A stretch of DNA of 64,000 nucleotides. It comes from Amaranthus tricolor (taxonomy: Eukaryota > Streptophyta > Magnoliopsida > Caryophyllales > Amaranthaceae). The stretch is from NCBI RefSeq assembly GCF_026212465.1, contig NC_080062.1:9010612-9074611 (forward strand). Reading direction: 5' to 3'. The notes under the pieces are model-generated. The model worked only from the letters and a program-made list of their open reading frames with translations. It was not told the DNA's origin and did no database searches. The position numbers were made by a program, and so were the translations under genes. How positions within the stretch are numbered: the first letter of the stretch is position 1; each line of letters opens with the position of its first letter. Positions 12,338-24,274 of this stretch are shown one piece after another.

Positions 12338-12722
12338 TATTATATTACTAAATATATTAAATTTAGCCCCACAAAAATAGTCCAATTAGATTTGCAATAG
12401 AACCAACAAGATTTGTATACAAACGATAAAAACATACGTCATAAATTCATGACAGCAGGAATGAATTGCAAGACAAGATCACAATCAATAAACCTGCAAG
12501 AAAGAATAAATACTAACCTTAGTTTCTTAGATTGTCCTTAATTTTTAGGAAAAAAAAAATCATCGGAAAACATAAAAACTTTTGACGAATTTGTGATGGG
12601 CGATCTCCCTCAGGACTCAAAAGCTAGGATCACTGTTCACTCCCTAGAAAACAGGATCCTACTGCTCCGTGCCAATGAAATAGGCCTAAGTACGGCTAGT
12701 ATAAGTGCTCAAAAAAAAAGTA
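12338..12722. other. Intergenic, nothing recognised
   Basis: A less AT-rich patch at 12595-12705 does not translate into a recognisable product in any frame. Confidence 0.3.
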
Positions 12723-13105
12723 TTCCCGGTCAATGAAGTTTCAAAAGAAATGTTCATACGAATTAAAAAAATAAGAATGTTTTAGATGATAAATATATTA
12801 TTTAATTAAATAATAAATTTGATGGGAGAAAAATAAATATCATAAGCATAAAAAAATATTAAAAGAAAGTTAGAGGAAAAATATAAGGACCACAACTAAT
12901 AAAAAAATAGTATTATAAAGTTAGTGGGTAACATGTGAGGATCATAAGAAATATTAAAATGTTAAAATGAAATTAGTTGAAGATGTGTGAAGTTCATAAG
13001 CATTATAAAAATATTAAAATGAGTATAAATAAGGTTATTTTTGTCCAAAATCTGTGACATAAATGACAAATTCCAAATGGGAACTTCATTAAAAAACGAA
13101 GGGAG
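12723..13105. mobile_element. Stowaway-like MITE
   Basis: The left end TTCCCGGTCAATGAAGTTTC (12723) is roughly inverted at the right end (GAACTTCATTAAAAAACGAA, then GGGAG and TA at 13106). The same family seems to end at 45471. Confidence 0.5.
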
Positions 13106-13206
13106 TATATTTATAAAACACTAGAAGAAAAAAATAGGTTGAATAAAATGAAAAGGCAAATTAAATGTGTTGAACAGTTCGTGAAATAAAACAGCTAATT
13201 TTATAA

Positions 13207-13330
13207 AAGACCGTCTCTCGGATAGATGACTTTAAAAAAAAAGCTCATATTTTTATTTCCTCTTCAAGTTGTATTAATTAGACTATTTAGCCCATATATG
13301 TAATGCATTTCTTGAAAAAAATCATCTTTT
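13207..13330. repeat. Small MITE, GAGACCGTCTC family
   Basis: Carries AGACCGTCTCTCGGA, then TTTATTTCCTCTTCAAGTTG and CTATTTAGCCCATATATGTA. The same order of words is found at 56301-56430, so these are two copies of one short non-coding repeat. Confidence 0.5.
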
Positions 13331-14700
13331 ACAACAATTTGTGGAAATAATAGAACATATTCATTATTTAATTAGATGGACTAAAAATAAAAATAAGAGT
13401 AACTCTTAAAACTATGTATAAATTTGAAAAAGTATACCATAGAGAATACACAATTTATAAATACAATTCAATGACTTTACCAAACATAGCATAGGAAATA
13501 AATTGTCTAAAAGCAACTGACTATGGTAAAGCTATATTATTATATTAGAAGATAATCTCATAATCCGTGGTCCTTTTTTAAGAGATTTTGATGAGTAAAA
13601 ACACAAAAATATTTTCCAAGAGAAATTTAGGCTTGAGTGTGCCTTTGTCAAAACCAAAGTAAAAAAATGAAAACAAAATTGATTCAACACACATGCAAAT
13701 ATTAGTGATTAGCCCATCTTATATTAATATTTTAAATGCCCCGACAACACTCAATGACGGAACAACCAAGATTAGACTCACCACCATAAAAACTACTTGT
13801 ATTAAACGAGTGCGTAATTTACACCAGAAAATAATGTGCGGAACCTAAAGAGTCTTCCGTCAAGATGTGGAAAGTGCCATGCTTGATGAACAAGAGCAAA
13901 ACAGATGCTCACGTCAATTGAATAGCCAACATTTAGAATAACAATGTCAAAGCCTCAATTTCGACAATACGAGAATATAAGATCGGCCAAAACACCAATT
14001 TTCAAGCTTTAGCTGATCGAAGTTATAACTTATAAGTGACATATCATACAAGACAGGGAGTACCTTGTTTGTATAGGGATTGCATTGGTTAATGGAGTAG
14101 ATGTGATAGAAGGTCCAGTATGGGCATATAGTTCTATCTATTCCAATCTCTTTTTCCAAGAGAATTTGAGGCTGCTTCAACACCATCTGTTAAAAATAAA
14201 GAAATAATTGAAATTCAAACTAAAAATGATGAGGATATCAACTTTAAAAAAAGTAATAAAACCAGAGATAGATGCCATCATAAATTCTCTGCTTTGTCTT
14301 TGAATATGTAGCAATATTATGTTCAGAAGCTCTATCAATAACAACAGCAACTATAAAAGAAACAGAACAAGTTCTTTCATTGTGATAGTAACATCTCAGA
14401 CCAGTCACAACACTAAAAATAAAACATGAAAAACAAAACAAAAGACAAACTAAGAACAAAATGCATACTGTTTATATTCTTAATCCAACTTCTAGAGTCT
14501 GAGAAATCATTACCTCACTGAAAAACAATTAGTCCCAAGAAAGACAACAAGGTCATACAATTAGAGTTGTATCTGTATTTATGCATAATCTTTTCACATT
14601 TCATAGGTTGGAGAATATAATGGAGATGTTGGGTATGGCCCGAATCCATAGCCCACAAAACCTTCACTTTTAAGAACATTCTAAAATGATTTGTTTCGCT
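13331..14700. other. Intergenic, no supported gene
   Basis: Several minus-strand ORFs of 60-80 codons (13947-14186, 14244-14459, 14515-14703) have no recognisable domain, no linking splice sites that I could support, and normal AT content. I do not call them genes. Confidence 0.35.
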
Positions 14701-15105
14701 CATAAAATTAGTAGTTAGATTATTCTAGTAATAGATATTTGCATAAAAAAATACTAGAATATTAGAAAGATTATACTAGAAAAAGATTTGTGTGGAAATT
14801 ACTTGATTCATGCCACCTACTAACGTTAAGTATAAATAGGGGTGTTTGACATTTTATTTCATCCAACCATCCACACAAAAATATCCTTCTTGTATTATTA
14901 TTCCACTTCACAAGCTATTATCTTATATTCTTGTATCAATCTCTGTGATTATAATATTGTGGAATTATTTTTCAAGTGCTCGGTTTGTGTCATTTTCTTA
15001 ATAGCTCTTCTTGCCCTTTACACTTTGATTATTTCTCGATTAAACTACGTTTTCGCTAGGTCTCTTATCCTAACTAAAGATCAAGCTTATAGGTCGTTGG
15101 TTTAA
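14701..15105 (+). repeat. Possible copia-type LTR remnant
   Basis: Has TATAAATAGGG at 14831, followed by a CT-rich stretch and a run (TCTTGTATCAATCTCTGTGA) of the kind seen in short copia LTRs. Termini not resolved. Confidence 0.3.
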
Positions 15106-15282
15106 AAAGGATGGATAATATTATAATTGGCTAGCAAAGTTTGACCATTTCCTTATTGATGTAAAGCATATCATGTCTATGAGAAGCATTCTATTTAAAT
15201 GTACGATGAACAATTAACTAGACAGCGTTTGACAAGAGTGCTCTAAGGCAACCCAATGATACTGAAATGGAAATTTCGTTAT

Positions 15283-15585
15283 ACTATGTTTGGATAGCAT
15301 ATTATGAGAGGAAAAAAAAAAGGAAAGGGAAAGGGAAATAAGGAAAAGGAAGGGGAGGGACAAAGAAAGAGAGTGTATCTTGTTTGTTTAGAAGGAAATG
15401 AAAGGAAGACGGAAGAAAATGATTGTTTTCCCTCTAAATCTTTCCACTTTAGGAGAGATTGTATTCTTAAAAACATTTGTCTATATTTTCCCTCCAAATC
15501 TCTCACCTCTTATCCAAACAAGAGACTATTTATCCTTTTAAATCTCTCCCCAACCTTTCCCTTCATTTCTCTATCCAAACAGTGT
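15283..15585. mobile_element. MITE, (A)CTGTTTGGATAG termini
   Basis: ACTATGTTTGGATAG at 15283 is inverted as CTATCCAAACAGTGT ending at 15585. The interior is strongly purine-rich on the plus strand in the left half (GGAAAGGGAAAGG) and pyrimidine-rich in the right half, so the whole element can fold back. The 135-codon ORF across it is an artefact of this composition. Confidence 0.55.
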
Positions 15586-16972
15586 TGGTGTTTGTTCTAC
15601 CTATGGCATTTTCTGTCTATGATGGTGTTGTTAGAGGTCTTTATGATAGGTTGGTATAATTATAAATACAGGAGTACATTCAATTCAAGTATGTTTTCGA
15701 GTTTGCTTTGATGAACGTCTGGTGAGGTCAAAGTCGAGTCTTGTGCTCACAAAGGCTGCTGTGAGGCCATATTTGAAGTTAGGTCACTTCTCTAGTTTTA
15801 AACTTGGGAAACAAATATAAAGCAGTACATCTCCTCTTATATTTCAAGAGTCTTAAAGGCATTTAGGAGTAATATTATTTTATCTTAAAACAGTTGGACA
15901 GCAAAAATACTAGTAATTCTAAACGACAAACTATACCCTCTCTATTACAAAGAAGACATGTAGCTGTTCGACTCTGGAAACCTGAATCAATACATCTATT
16001 TACTATTATCAACAGTTCACTAAATCTAAACACAAAAATTTCAAACAAAACTGAGCACATTAATGTGAAATTGACATTCCTCAAACTTGGCCCCCTAAAA
16101 AGCAACCATAGCCAGGTTCTTGGAGTCAACCACTCATTCAAGTGTCACTCTCAGCCATTTCCTTTTCTTTTTCAAAAATCAAAATGATCTATCAAGATTT
16201 CAGGTTACATGAAAGGTCTGAGAAGCACACCCTGGTTCAACACATGCAACTTAAACGGAGTAAACTAGCACAATTGAGTTGTGAAAAGAACACAACTGCA
16301 AAATGTCACCTCCAAGGTTTAATCAAAGCTCATATTTTTATGAAATTGTACTCGCAAAAGCCAACATTCAGCACCTAATTACAATGGAAGTTTTTACAGA
16401 CTGCACCTAAAGCTTATTTTCATACTATACAGGATAGTTCAAAGGCCAAACAGACAGCCATCCAACAATGTGTGGGTGTGCTATGATTGTTGGTTCTTTA
16501 TATAGTCAAACAATTATACTATATTTGATTCTGAGACTACATAGTTGTAGAAACTACCAGGTCTAAAGAGTCAGTAGCATATCCTGATATTCCTAAACTA
16601 CAACAAACTGGAACTGAACAGACAGATTGATGGTCTCATTACAGTAAATATAAAAAGAAAAGACAAACATGTTAATTTTGCATGAGACTTCATGTGTAAG
16701 CACTAAGAAGCCCTCTAAAACCTCCCAAATAACTAGGATTTTACAAGACAATTCACAGCAAGAAAATCACAAGCAGCATTAGTAACACAAGGGAGAATCT
16801 AATTCGATTCTAGCAAAGGAGAGTATCATGATTCATGATATAATGATACAAATTTGTTAGGTCTAACAGACTTCATTTTTGTTTCAATCTTAAATCAAAT
16901 TGACATAAACTAACATGGTTGTAAAAATCGCTTAAATGGAAACAATCTTTATAAGACAGCATGAATACGTGC
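15586..16972. other. Intergenic, nothing recognised
   Basis: Moderately AT-rich; no domain, splice-linked ORFs or repeat termini were found. Confidence 0.35.
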
Positions 16973-16980
16973 CTCATAGG

Positions 16981-17482
16981 TAGGGATGATCATGGGTCCA
17001 GGACCTTGTTGGACCCGCCCCGGACCCGTCACCCATCGGATCCAGGTCAGATCTGGATCCAGAAAATATTTGACGGGTCCGGGTCCAGATCTCAAGGTGC
17101 GGACCCGGACCCAGACCTTAGACCCGCCCCTCAGACCCGGAATCGGACCCTATACAATTAAATATTTTATTTTACTTTTTAGTAATTATTTTGTATTTGA
17201 ATTTCATGGACTCGAACAAGTGTTTGTAATACGATAATAAGTTGCTTACAAAAATACAAAAAGACTCGAAAAAAGTTCAATTTTGACAATCAAAGAGACT
17301 TTGTTTAAGACCCATTGGACCCATCAAGGACCCTAGACCCGTCAGATCCGGCGGGTCTAAGTCTAGGTCTGAAAATTTTGGATCCTTAGAGTCCGGATTC
17401 GGGTCTGAATCTATAAAAAATAAAAGGGTCTAAGTCCGGGTTTAGCCAAACCCGCTCCAGACCCGCCCCATGACCATCTCTA
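16981..17482. mobile_element. hAT-type MITE with 8-bp TSD
   Basis: Left TIR TAGGGATGATCATGGG, right TIR CCCATGACCATCTCTA (14 of 16 match when inverted). Flanks CTCATAGG (16973-16980) and CTCACAGG (17483-17490) form an 8-bp target duplication with one mismatch, as expected for hAT. The subterminal DNA is packed with GGACCC/GGGTCC words on both strands (about 15), so the ends can pair extensively. ORFs here (66 and 83 codons) are by-products of these words. Confidence 0.8.
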
Positions 17483-17490
17483 CTCACAGG

Positions 17491-18561
17491 TTCACTGGTA
17501 AGGTTTTGAAATTAATTTTTCATTAAACTTTTAATTTCCTGGCATCTTTAAAAAACGGACCAACAAGAAACACTATCTGAACTATACTCTCAGATTTTAA
17601 GAGTGCAATTTAAGCTCATTTAAGCTCATTTAAGCTCAAGACCCACCAAGGCTCACAAATTGGAGCTCAAAAACGTTGAAGTCGAGCTTCATTTTAGCTA
17701 CGCTTTTTTTTTTTTTTTTGATGAACAGAAGTGTTTGTTTTTTCCCTTTTAGCGGAAGAGGAAAGAGAAGTTTTGAGTCCCCTATTGTAGTCAGGCCAAA
17801 GATTAATGGTTCTTTTGGTTTTTTATTATAATTAATTATATTAAAATGACTCATCAAATGTTGTGTGTTTATTGTTTTATGGAAGATAATGTTTGCTATC
17901 AAGGGTCAAGCAAGATTGCATACATCCGACCCCTCCTAACCCTACCTAGGTGGAGAGTCACTTAACGATATTGGGGTAACAGGATGGTGTCGTTGAATTA
18001 CTTGTGATCAAGATAATCCCCTGAAGAATTGCTTTAAATTTTGTCTAATTGAACCTCTAAATCCAAAATCCATAACCCTAATTTGAAATTTTACTCCCCT
18101 TCCAGCCTTCAGTTTCTTATATTTGTTACAATTTCATTAAACTTTTAATACATCAATAAAGAATATAAAAATAGTGTTTCACCTATAAAAGGCCAGCGAT
18201 TTCACTTGTGCTAACCGCTTAAGCTCCAGGGACCTGTGTGCTCTAGTATGTCTAGCAATTTTTAAAACTAAGAATAAACTTAATAGCTGACAAATGATTT
18301 ATCAATAAGATTTTGCTAACATGCTTTGTCGCTACTTAACAAATCAACACGTACACCACATCTACCTTCTAGTTTGCCAAATGTATAAGAACAAACCCAT
18401 TAATTTCACGTAAAAGATACAAAAATTCATCATCTAAATCCAGCTGCTTGTGTGATGCAATTTTGTGCAGACCCAACTAATAATCCTAAGGTTGGTTGCA
18501 GAAAGCACATAAAATTCTTGTAAGATTGATTGGAACTCAAACAAGAAACTGGGAAAAGCAT
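17491..18561. other. Intergenic with a possible SINE scrap
   Basis: 17912-17985 contains ATACATCCGACCCCTCC followed by TAGGTGGAGAGTCACTTAA, like the 3' part of plant TS/Au-type SINEs or LINE tails (..CATCCGACCCT..). There is a poly-T run at 17706-17719. Otherwise nothing recognised. Confidence 0.3.
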
Positions 18562-18566
18562 GAATC

Positions 18567-19043
18567 TGTAATGCCTGGGCAATGGACACAGATTATATTC
18601 AAGAATCAGAGAATATAGCAGAACAAGAAGAGAATAGAGAAAGAAAAGAAGAATGAGAAGAGGGAAAGCATGTAGCATTATTTAGCTAGCTAGATGAGCA
18701 GAGAACTCATCCTGAACTCTTCAGGAGGTTCAGTAGCTCCCTAGTGTGCAAGTACACAATTGTGAATACAACCATGAACGAGATCATACACACAGCCCCC
18801 TTTATATACATAAGCAGAATCTACTAGGATATGCAAGTCCCCTAAGTATCCATTAATAACAGAATGCAAAACAACCTTCCAGCTGGTATAACAAACTTGC
18901 CCAGCTGGATTGCTGAATTATACCCTTCTAGAAGCAACTGATTAAGTACAACCCTGATTTCCTTTCCTCCGGCTGTAGGTGTAACGTATAGCTGGCCTGG
19001 AACCTCTCTGAGCTGAGCTTGGCGTAATACTCGAATCCATTAA
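18567..19043 (-). repeat. 3' LTR of the decayed gypsy element
   Basis: The plus-strand left edge TGTAATGCCTGGGC directly follows GAATC. The right edge CCATTAAATTACC is degenerate against CATTACA of the other LTR. Just inside, TTTTGGGGCAGGTAA on the minus strand fits a polypurine tract. Confidence 0.7.
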
Positions 19044-19359
19044 ATTACCTGCCCCAAAAGGCTTCACCTTGCTCTCAAGGCAAAGTCAGGGAAATGAACC
19101 AGGATATTCTGATAATGCTCCCAAGCAGCATCAGAACTAGGCAACCCACGCCAGTGAATAAGCACTTCAGCAAAAGAATTATCACCATGTCCAGAATGAC
19201 GAATGCCCAAAACGCTACTGGTTCAGTATCCAACTCAAGGGCAGAACTAATTTGGAAAGAATTGAAGTAGGAATAAAAACAGAGCCATGAACGCATTTCA
19301 ATTGGGAAATACGGAAAATAGGATGTATTTTACTCTCCAGGGATAAGGCAATTGATAAG

Positions 19360-20142
19360 TGTTAAAGCAAATGCCAATAATCTTAACAATGACGTTAACT
19401 TTGAACATTTAATCGAACATGCTTTGTCTTGTACTTTAGAGAGGGTCGATAAAGATGTGTCGTAAATGGATGGTTTAAGGTTTGGAATGTTTGATGTTGG
19501 TTGCTTGATCAAAGCAACAAGGAGTAGAAGCATGAAGCTCGCTCGACCAAATGTGGGTTGCTCGACCGCCGAGCGAATGGTGCATAATGAGACAATAGCT
19601 TCACTGGAAACTCACTCGACCGAGCGAGATAGTGGCTCAATCGAGCGGTAGTTGAGCAGACTACATAGGATTCTGTTTTGGTCAGAATTCTTAGTGTAGT
19701 CATTGAATAAGTGCATTACTTCCTTGTTTAATGTATAATGTTTATTGTGATGTTTATTACTATGGTTAATTATCATAGTTGATTGGGGTGTTACATGTGG
19801 TTTATGGTGATTTATGCGGGAATTCTAAGAGTGATGAATACCTTGCCTATAGATAGAATTCATCACTCATAGAAATAATCACCACAAACACACATATCGA
19901 GAGTAGTCTAGTGCATTGTTAAAAACTTAAGAGTGTTCTTACTTTGCTCTAGTATTTTATGATCTTGAGAGATTTGTTCTCAAGAAAAGAGAGGTTTATC
20001 ATAATTGTATTGTTGAATCATTTATAATAAAACTATATTTGAAGGAGAGGTATCCAAGATACCTCATAAACACTTGTGTTTATCTTTGCTTATATTTTCA
20101 TTTTGTTTTTAATTGTTAAACCTCTTTGAGGCTTTCATTTCA
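19360..20142 (+). mobile_element. Solo LTR nested in the gypsy element
   Basis: Starts TGTTAAAGC, ends TTTCA, and is flanked by a perfect 5-bp duplication ATAAG (19355-19359 and 20143-20147). It contains a cluster of palindromic words around CTCGACCGAGCGAG (19540-19650) that recurs at 58845-58975, so the two LTR-like blocks are related. Strand is tentative, from the pyrimidine/TATA layout. No coding content; the short ORFs here are spurious. Confidence 0.75.
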
Positions 20143-20320
20143 ATAAGCTACAGCACCTACACGAGCATAAGGGCCAAAAATCAAGCAGCCAGCTTGTCAC
20201 AAGGACGTCGAGCCAAAGATTGCTTCCTATATGGCTAATGTTTAAGGAACACCACATCTACTGTAAAGTTACCATCGTGACGTTTGGAGTCAGCGGAGAG
20301 TTTCATACAATGCTGGGACT

Positions 20321-20949
20321 TCAACAAATTAAACTGTAAATCATCCAAAATAGCATCACATTCCCGTAAAAGTTATCACATGGAATCAACAGAGTAATTT
20401 TGTGGCTAAAGTGAAGTAACGAAGGGAGAAGTCGTCCATAAACAGCCTGAAATAATGTCATCTTGGTGGAGAGGTGAGTGGAAGTGTTATTAAAAGTAAA
20501 TGGTCTAATGAAGCCAACATGACCACTGTTGGGTGACAAGCGGTACCACGAAGGAGTAGTCCCTTGCAAACGAAAAAGCCATTCCCAAAATAAACTCATA
20601 AAAACTTTGTCACGATCAGAGACAATGGAAAGAGGAAAGCCATGAAGTTTGACCACCTAACAAAAAGGGCAGCTACAGTCGGAGCTGAAAAAGGATGCTC
20701 AGTATTTTGAAAATATGTCTACCACCAGAAGAACTGAATCAAAACCCTCTGTCCTAGGTAGAGCTTCCACGAAGTCCGTGGAAATCTCCTGCCAAACTTG
20801 GAGAGGCTGGGAAAGAGGTTGAAGTAAGTCGGTAGGTTGTGATGAGAATACTTTTGCTGTTGGCAAACCAGGCATTCACGAACATACTGGGTTACTTGGT
20901 TGCAAATATCAGCCAATCTCAAGTAGGTATTTTCTCCATTATGCCACAA
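20321..20949 (-). pseudogene. gypsy integrase remnants
   Basis: Minus-strand frames give an integrase zinc-finger segment (VRECLVCQQQKY, the CxxC half of HHCC, at about 20865) and, in another frame, part of the catalytic core (MVKLHGFPLSIVSDRDKVF; the Asp of SDRD is the second catalytic residue) followed by FQAVYGRLLPSLLH. The core up to the first Asp is largely unreadable, and the expected YHPQTDGQTE stretch with the catalytic Glu region is damaged. At least three frame changes. Part of the 18567-24269 element. Confidence 0.75.
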
Positions 20950-20979
20950 ATAGCAGAATTATGATACTCACAAAAACCT

Positions 20980-21830
20980 TTAGATATAAGGGGAATCACT
21001 AGGCAACACCACTCTGCCTTTGTAAAGAAAGATAACCATGAAGAGCAGCTTCCCTGTAGCAGAACGCTGAAGAATAGTGCTTAAGAAAGGGTCAGCCTCT
21101 ATTTGTTGCAGCAGTTGTGCCCAATCCAGTACATAAACCGAAAGCATAGAAGCCAAAATGAGAGTAGAAATAGAAGGATGGCGAGAGAAGGCATCAGCAG
21201 CTTGGTTAGTAGTTAATGGGTTTAAATTTAATTTCAATGCATACATACTGACCCATCGCTGATATATGGCTCCGACTTCACGTTGCTCAGTGATGAACTT
21301 AAGACTTTGCTGGTGAGCCCAAATAATGAAATGTCTGCCTAAGAGATAATGCCGCCATTTGAGAAATGTCGTCACAATTGCTATAAGCTCCTCATAGATC
21401 GACTTGCTTGTCCCTAAACACCCAAAGCAATATACTATGAGATGACAATCCTACGAGAGCACCGCTCCTAAACCGCGGCCAGAGGCATCAGGTTCAACCA
21501 CAATGGAATTTGAAAATTGGAAATCCTTAGCACCAGAATTGTCATAGCTTGCTTAAGGGCCTAAAAAGCCAACTCAGCCTTTGAATTCCATGAAAAAGAA
21601 GCATGCTTCATTTGATTAGTGAGGGGAATGGCTATATGCTATGAACAGGGATGAACTACGATAGTTACTAGTAAGTCCCAAATATCCCTGTAACTCCTAT
21701 AAGGAATTTGGACTAGGCCAAGCTAGCATAGCTTCGACCTTAGATTGATCCACAGCTACCCCAAATTCGGAAACGACATGTCCCAAATAAGCCACCGACA
21801 TATGGCCAAACTTGTATTTTTTTTGTTAGC
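20980..21830 (-). pseudogene. gypsy RT tail and RNase H remnant
   Basis: On the minus strand, 21800-21690 reads GHMSVAYLGHVVSEFGVAVD, the RT thumb, then ELQGYLGLTSNYR. 21375-20980 gives KWRHYLLGRHFIIWAHQQSL, KFITEQREVGAIYQRWVS and ADAFSRH, the RNase H end and connection. Upstream of the thumb the next recognisable sequence is protease, so the catalytic RT palm is deleted. Frameshifts and stops throughout. Confidence 0.75.
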
Positions 21831-21899
21831 ATATAGCAAGTGTTTAGATAATAACTCCAATACATTGGCAAGTGTTGAGTATGTTAAACAAAGAAAACC

Positions 21900-22860
21900 T
21901 TAGAACGTCCCAAAAGGATCGCCCTTAAGAATGACCTTAGTCCCATGCCAATGAATCTACATAATTTGCAATTTCCAATTAGTGGAAACAGTGCCCAATT
22001 TCTCCAGCCATTGAATTCCAAGTATGACATCCAAATTAGCAAGCTCCAAGGGAAAAATTATTTCTATCATCTCCAAAACACCCAATCAAGGAACAACCTC
22101 CATACACTCGCCATTACCGATCTGTGATGCATCCATTAAGGGAGAAGGAAATCATGACATACAAGAGGCGCATGAAGAAGAGGGCACAAGCTGTTGCAAA
22201 TTCTGTTGAAGGGAATTGAGGAGCTGTCCACCTGGGCAACAAAAGGAATCAAATCAGTTACAAGTTTGTTAGTGGGGTCCAGTATATGCAATGTATTCGA
22301 CCGCTCTTTGAGCACCTACAAATATTCTAGAATGACCTAGCAGTGTTTGTCAGGCTCTATTAGCTCTATAAAAAATTATGGTGAATGCATTGTAAAGCAT
22401 CTCATGAATAGAATTACTTACTGGAGTAGCTAAGCTCAAATTAGCACTTTATCTCTCTTTTACTGTCTTTCTTGTTTACTAGCCTTTTTAGCCTTCCTTT
22501 CTCTTCCCTTGTAGCCTAGCCTAAACCTGATCAAAAAAACTGATCCATAACACGATCACCGTAAACCAGTACCCAAAGTTATACCAAAATCAGCAAGAAT
22601 AGTAAGTTTTTGGATAGTAGCCAATGATATAAAATAGTATGTGGCGCCAGGATCTACCATAACCACCACGTCCTCTCCTTCATGGTTTTTGGATTATCAA
22701 TCCCAATTATAGAATTGAGGAAGAAACTAACCAGAATATGGGGTTGATCTCCAGCTCTGGTTCGTCTTCAGAAGCCAGCATCACACGAAGCTAACTTCTC
22801 TTACATTTATGGCCAAGAATCCAATTCTCATCACAACAAAAACAAAGACCCTTACTTCTT
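21900..22860 (-). pseudogene. gypsy zinc knuckle and protease remnant
   Basis: Minus-strand reading gives CFCCDENWILGHKC (22845-22800, a CCHC knuckle), later VVMVDPGATYYFIS (about 22670-22625, aspartic protease with the DSG/DTG motif as DPG), and FPLELANLDVILGMQWLEKL (about 22045-21985, the protease C-terminal region). The stretch 22420-22560 between them does not translate sensibly and may be an insertion. Inactive. Confidence 0.65.
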
Positions 22861-22989
22861 TTCTCCTAAAGTTCCTTATCAGACAATCGCCACACATTAT
22901 GCTTAAGCCAATGAGCAGTTAATAGCTTTTTTCATAGTAAAAGGGTCCCAAAACCTTAACTCAGTACGGATTCTCAATTCTAACCCCTT

Positions 22990-23526
22990 AATAAAATTGG
23001 ACGGCATTACCCCCTCGGAAACATCTGACAATGGAAAGGCAACAAAATGAAATTTGTACAGTAATTGCCACAAAACCATCCTGATACACTAACAATCGTT
23101 GCTCGCAGTGAGCCACCTTCTCTAGCTCGAAAATGATGCAACATCATCCGCTTAAGTTCACTCCGACTTCTGATCATTTTTCGTTGATTTTCCCATTGCC
23201 ACCAGATCAAGGCGTTGCCGCCAAGGCCTACAACCGCTACATCTACCTTCTCGCTCTCATCCAGATCGTGGAAAGTCAAAAATGCTTTGCCTTAGAGATC
23301 CAGCCATCTGGATTCTCCCAGTAAAAAGTGGAAGTTCCAACTTCTTAAAATGCCAATTAGATTCACCACTGTGGTTTCGTCGCTCCTCCCAATGAGATGG
23401 TTTAGGAACGGGAACTTCGAATCCTACCCCATTGAGGAACATATTTGTGCGGTTAGCCGAGGACCTCTCACTATGTGGATAGTTCACAAGCACGATTTCT
23501 TTGGGAAGTTCAACCATGGCTGACAA
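22990..23526 (-). pseudogene. gypsy Gag remnant
   Basis: Two overlapping minus-strand frames. The distal one (23526-23257) holds KKLELPLFTGRIQMAGS, the proximal one (23279-23007) holds the Gag core FHDLDESEKVDVAVVGLGGN, ALIWWQWENQRKMIRS and ELKRMMLHHFR (PF03732-like). One frameshift separates them near 23270. The original start has been lost in decay. Confidence 0.75.
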
Positions 23527-23725
23527 AGTCTTGAGAGGCTTTTAGTTCATCGTGATACGCATATTTTCCTCAATTTTCCACCTAGAATCCTCTTGCAAAG
23601 CCATATCATTGATTCTTTCCTCCAATGATTGTCTTAGAAAAGGAATAGAATCACGAAAGTGGTGGACACTTTCTTCGAGCAAATCCAACCAATTGATTGT
23701 GATAGAGCCATCAATCACTAGAAAT

Positions 23726-23743
23726 CCAATGAATTTGATACCA
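23726..23743 (-). promoter_or_regulatory. Primer-binding site of the decayed gypsy element
   Basis: Minus strand reads TGGTATCAAATTCATTGG directly after the LTR end. The first eight bases match the initiator tRNA-Met primer complement (TGGTATCAGAGC). Confidence 0.6.
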
Positions 23744-24269
23744 CTAATGCCTAGTCAGATTATTATCAAAAATCAGAGAATATAATAAAACAAAGAAGAG
23801 AATAAAGAAAGAAAAGAAGAATGAGAAGAGGAAAAGATTGTAGTATTATTTAGCTAGATGAGCAGAAAACTCATCCTGAACTCTTTGAGCGGTTCAGTAG
23901 CTCCCTAGTTAATAAGTACACAATTGTGAATACAAGCATGAATAAGATTATACATGTTAGACCATGACAATTCATCACATAATCAATATTTTAGCGATGT
24001 GGGATCTTCATCACATGTTAATTATATCCAACAACACACTTAGCCCCCTTTATATACATAAGAAGAATCTACCAGAATATATAATTCCCCAAAGTACCCA
24101 TTAAATAACAGAATGCAAAACAAACTTCCTAATTGTGTAGCTGAATTATGCCCTTCTAGAAGCAATTGATTAATTAACCTGATTTCCTTTCCTACTATTG
24201 TAGGTGTAATGTATGGCTGGCCTGGAACCTCTCTGGGCTAAGCTTGATGTACTACTTGAGTTCATTACA
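23744..24269 (-). repeat. 5' LTR of the decayed gypsy element
   Basis: Ends CATTACA at 24269 before GAATC. Compared with the other LTR it carries about 90 extra bases near 23955-24050 that begin TGTTAGACC, contain GATGTGGGATC and end CCAACA. This could be a very small TRIM/SMART-type solo LTR, but the flanks are ambiguous. Confidence 0.7.
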
Positions 24270-24274
24270 GAATC

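Larger units (their letters stand above)
18567..24269 (-). mobile_element. Decayed Ty3/gypsy chromovirus-like element
   Basis: A 5.7 kb element read on the minus strand. The LTRs (18567-19043 and 23744-24269) share long blocks, e.g. GCTGGCCTGGAACCTCTCTG and ACACAATTGTGAATACAA. Target duplication GAATC at 18562-18566 and 24270-24274. The order on the minus strand (high to low) is LTR, PBS like initiator tRNA-Met, Gag, zinc knuckle, protease, RT tail, RNase H, integrase, PPT, LTR. Many stops and frameshifts. The RT core is missing, and a 783-bp solo LTR is inserted near the 3' end. Gag and integrase wording resembles Reina/Tekay-type chromoviruses; no chromodomain was found, perhaps because of the solo LTR insertion. 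Long dead. Confidence 0.8.

Noticed and set aside
13947..14703. Three consecutive minus-strand ORFs of 62-79 codons as exons of one gene
   Set aside because: No recognisable domain and no convincing GT-AG pairs that keep a frame between them.
15304..15711. 135-codon plus-strand ORF
   Set aside because: Lies over the purine-rich and pyrimidine-rich arms of a MITE; Lys/Glu/Gly repetition is compositional.
23552..23785. Plus-strand ORFs across the decayed gypsy element
   Set aside because: They are antisense to recognisable Gag and LTR remnants.
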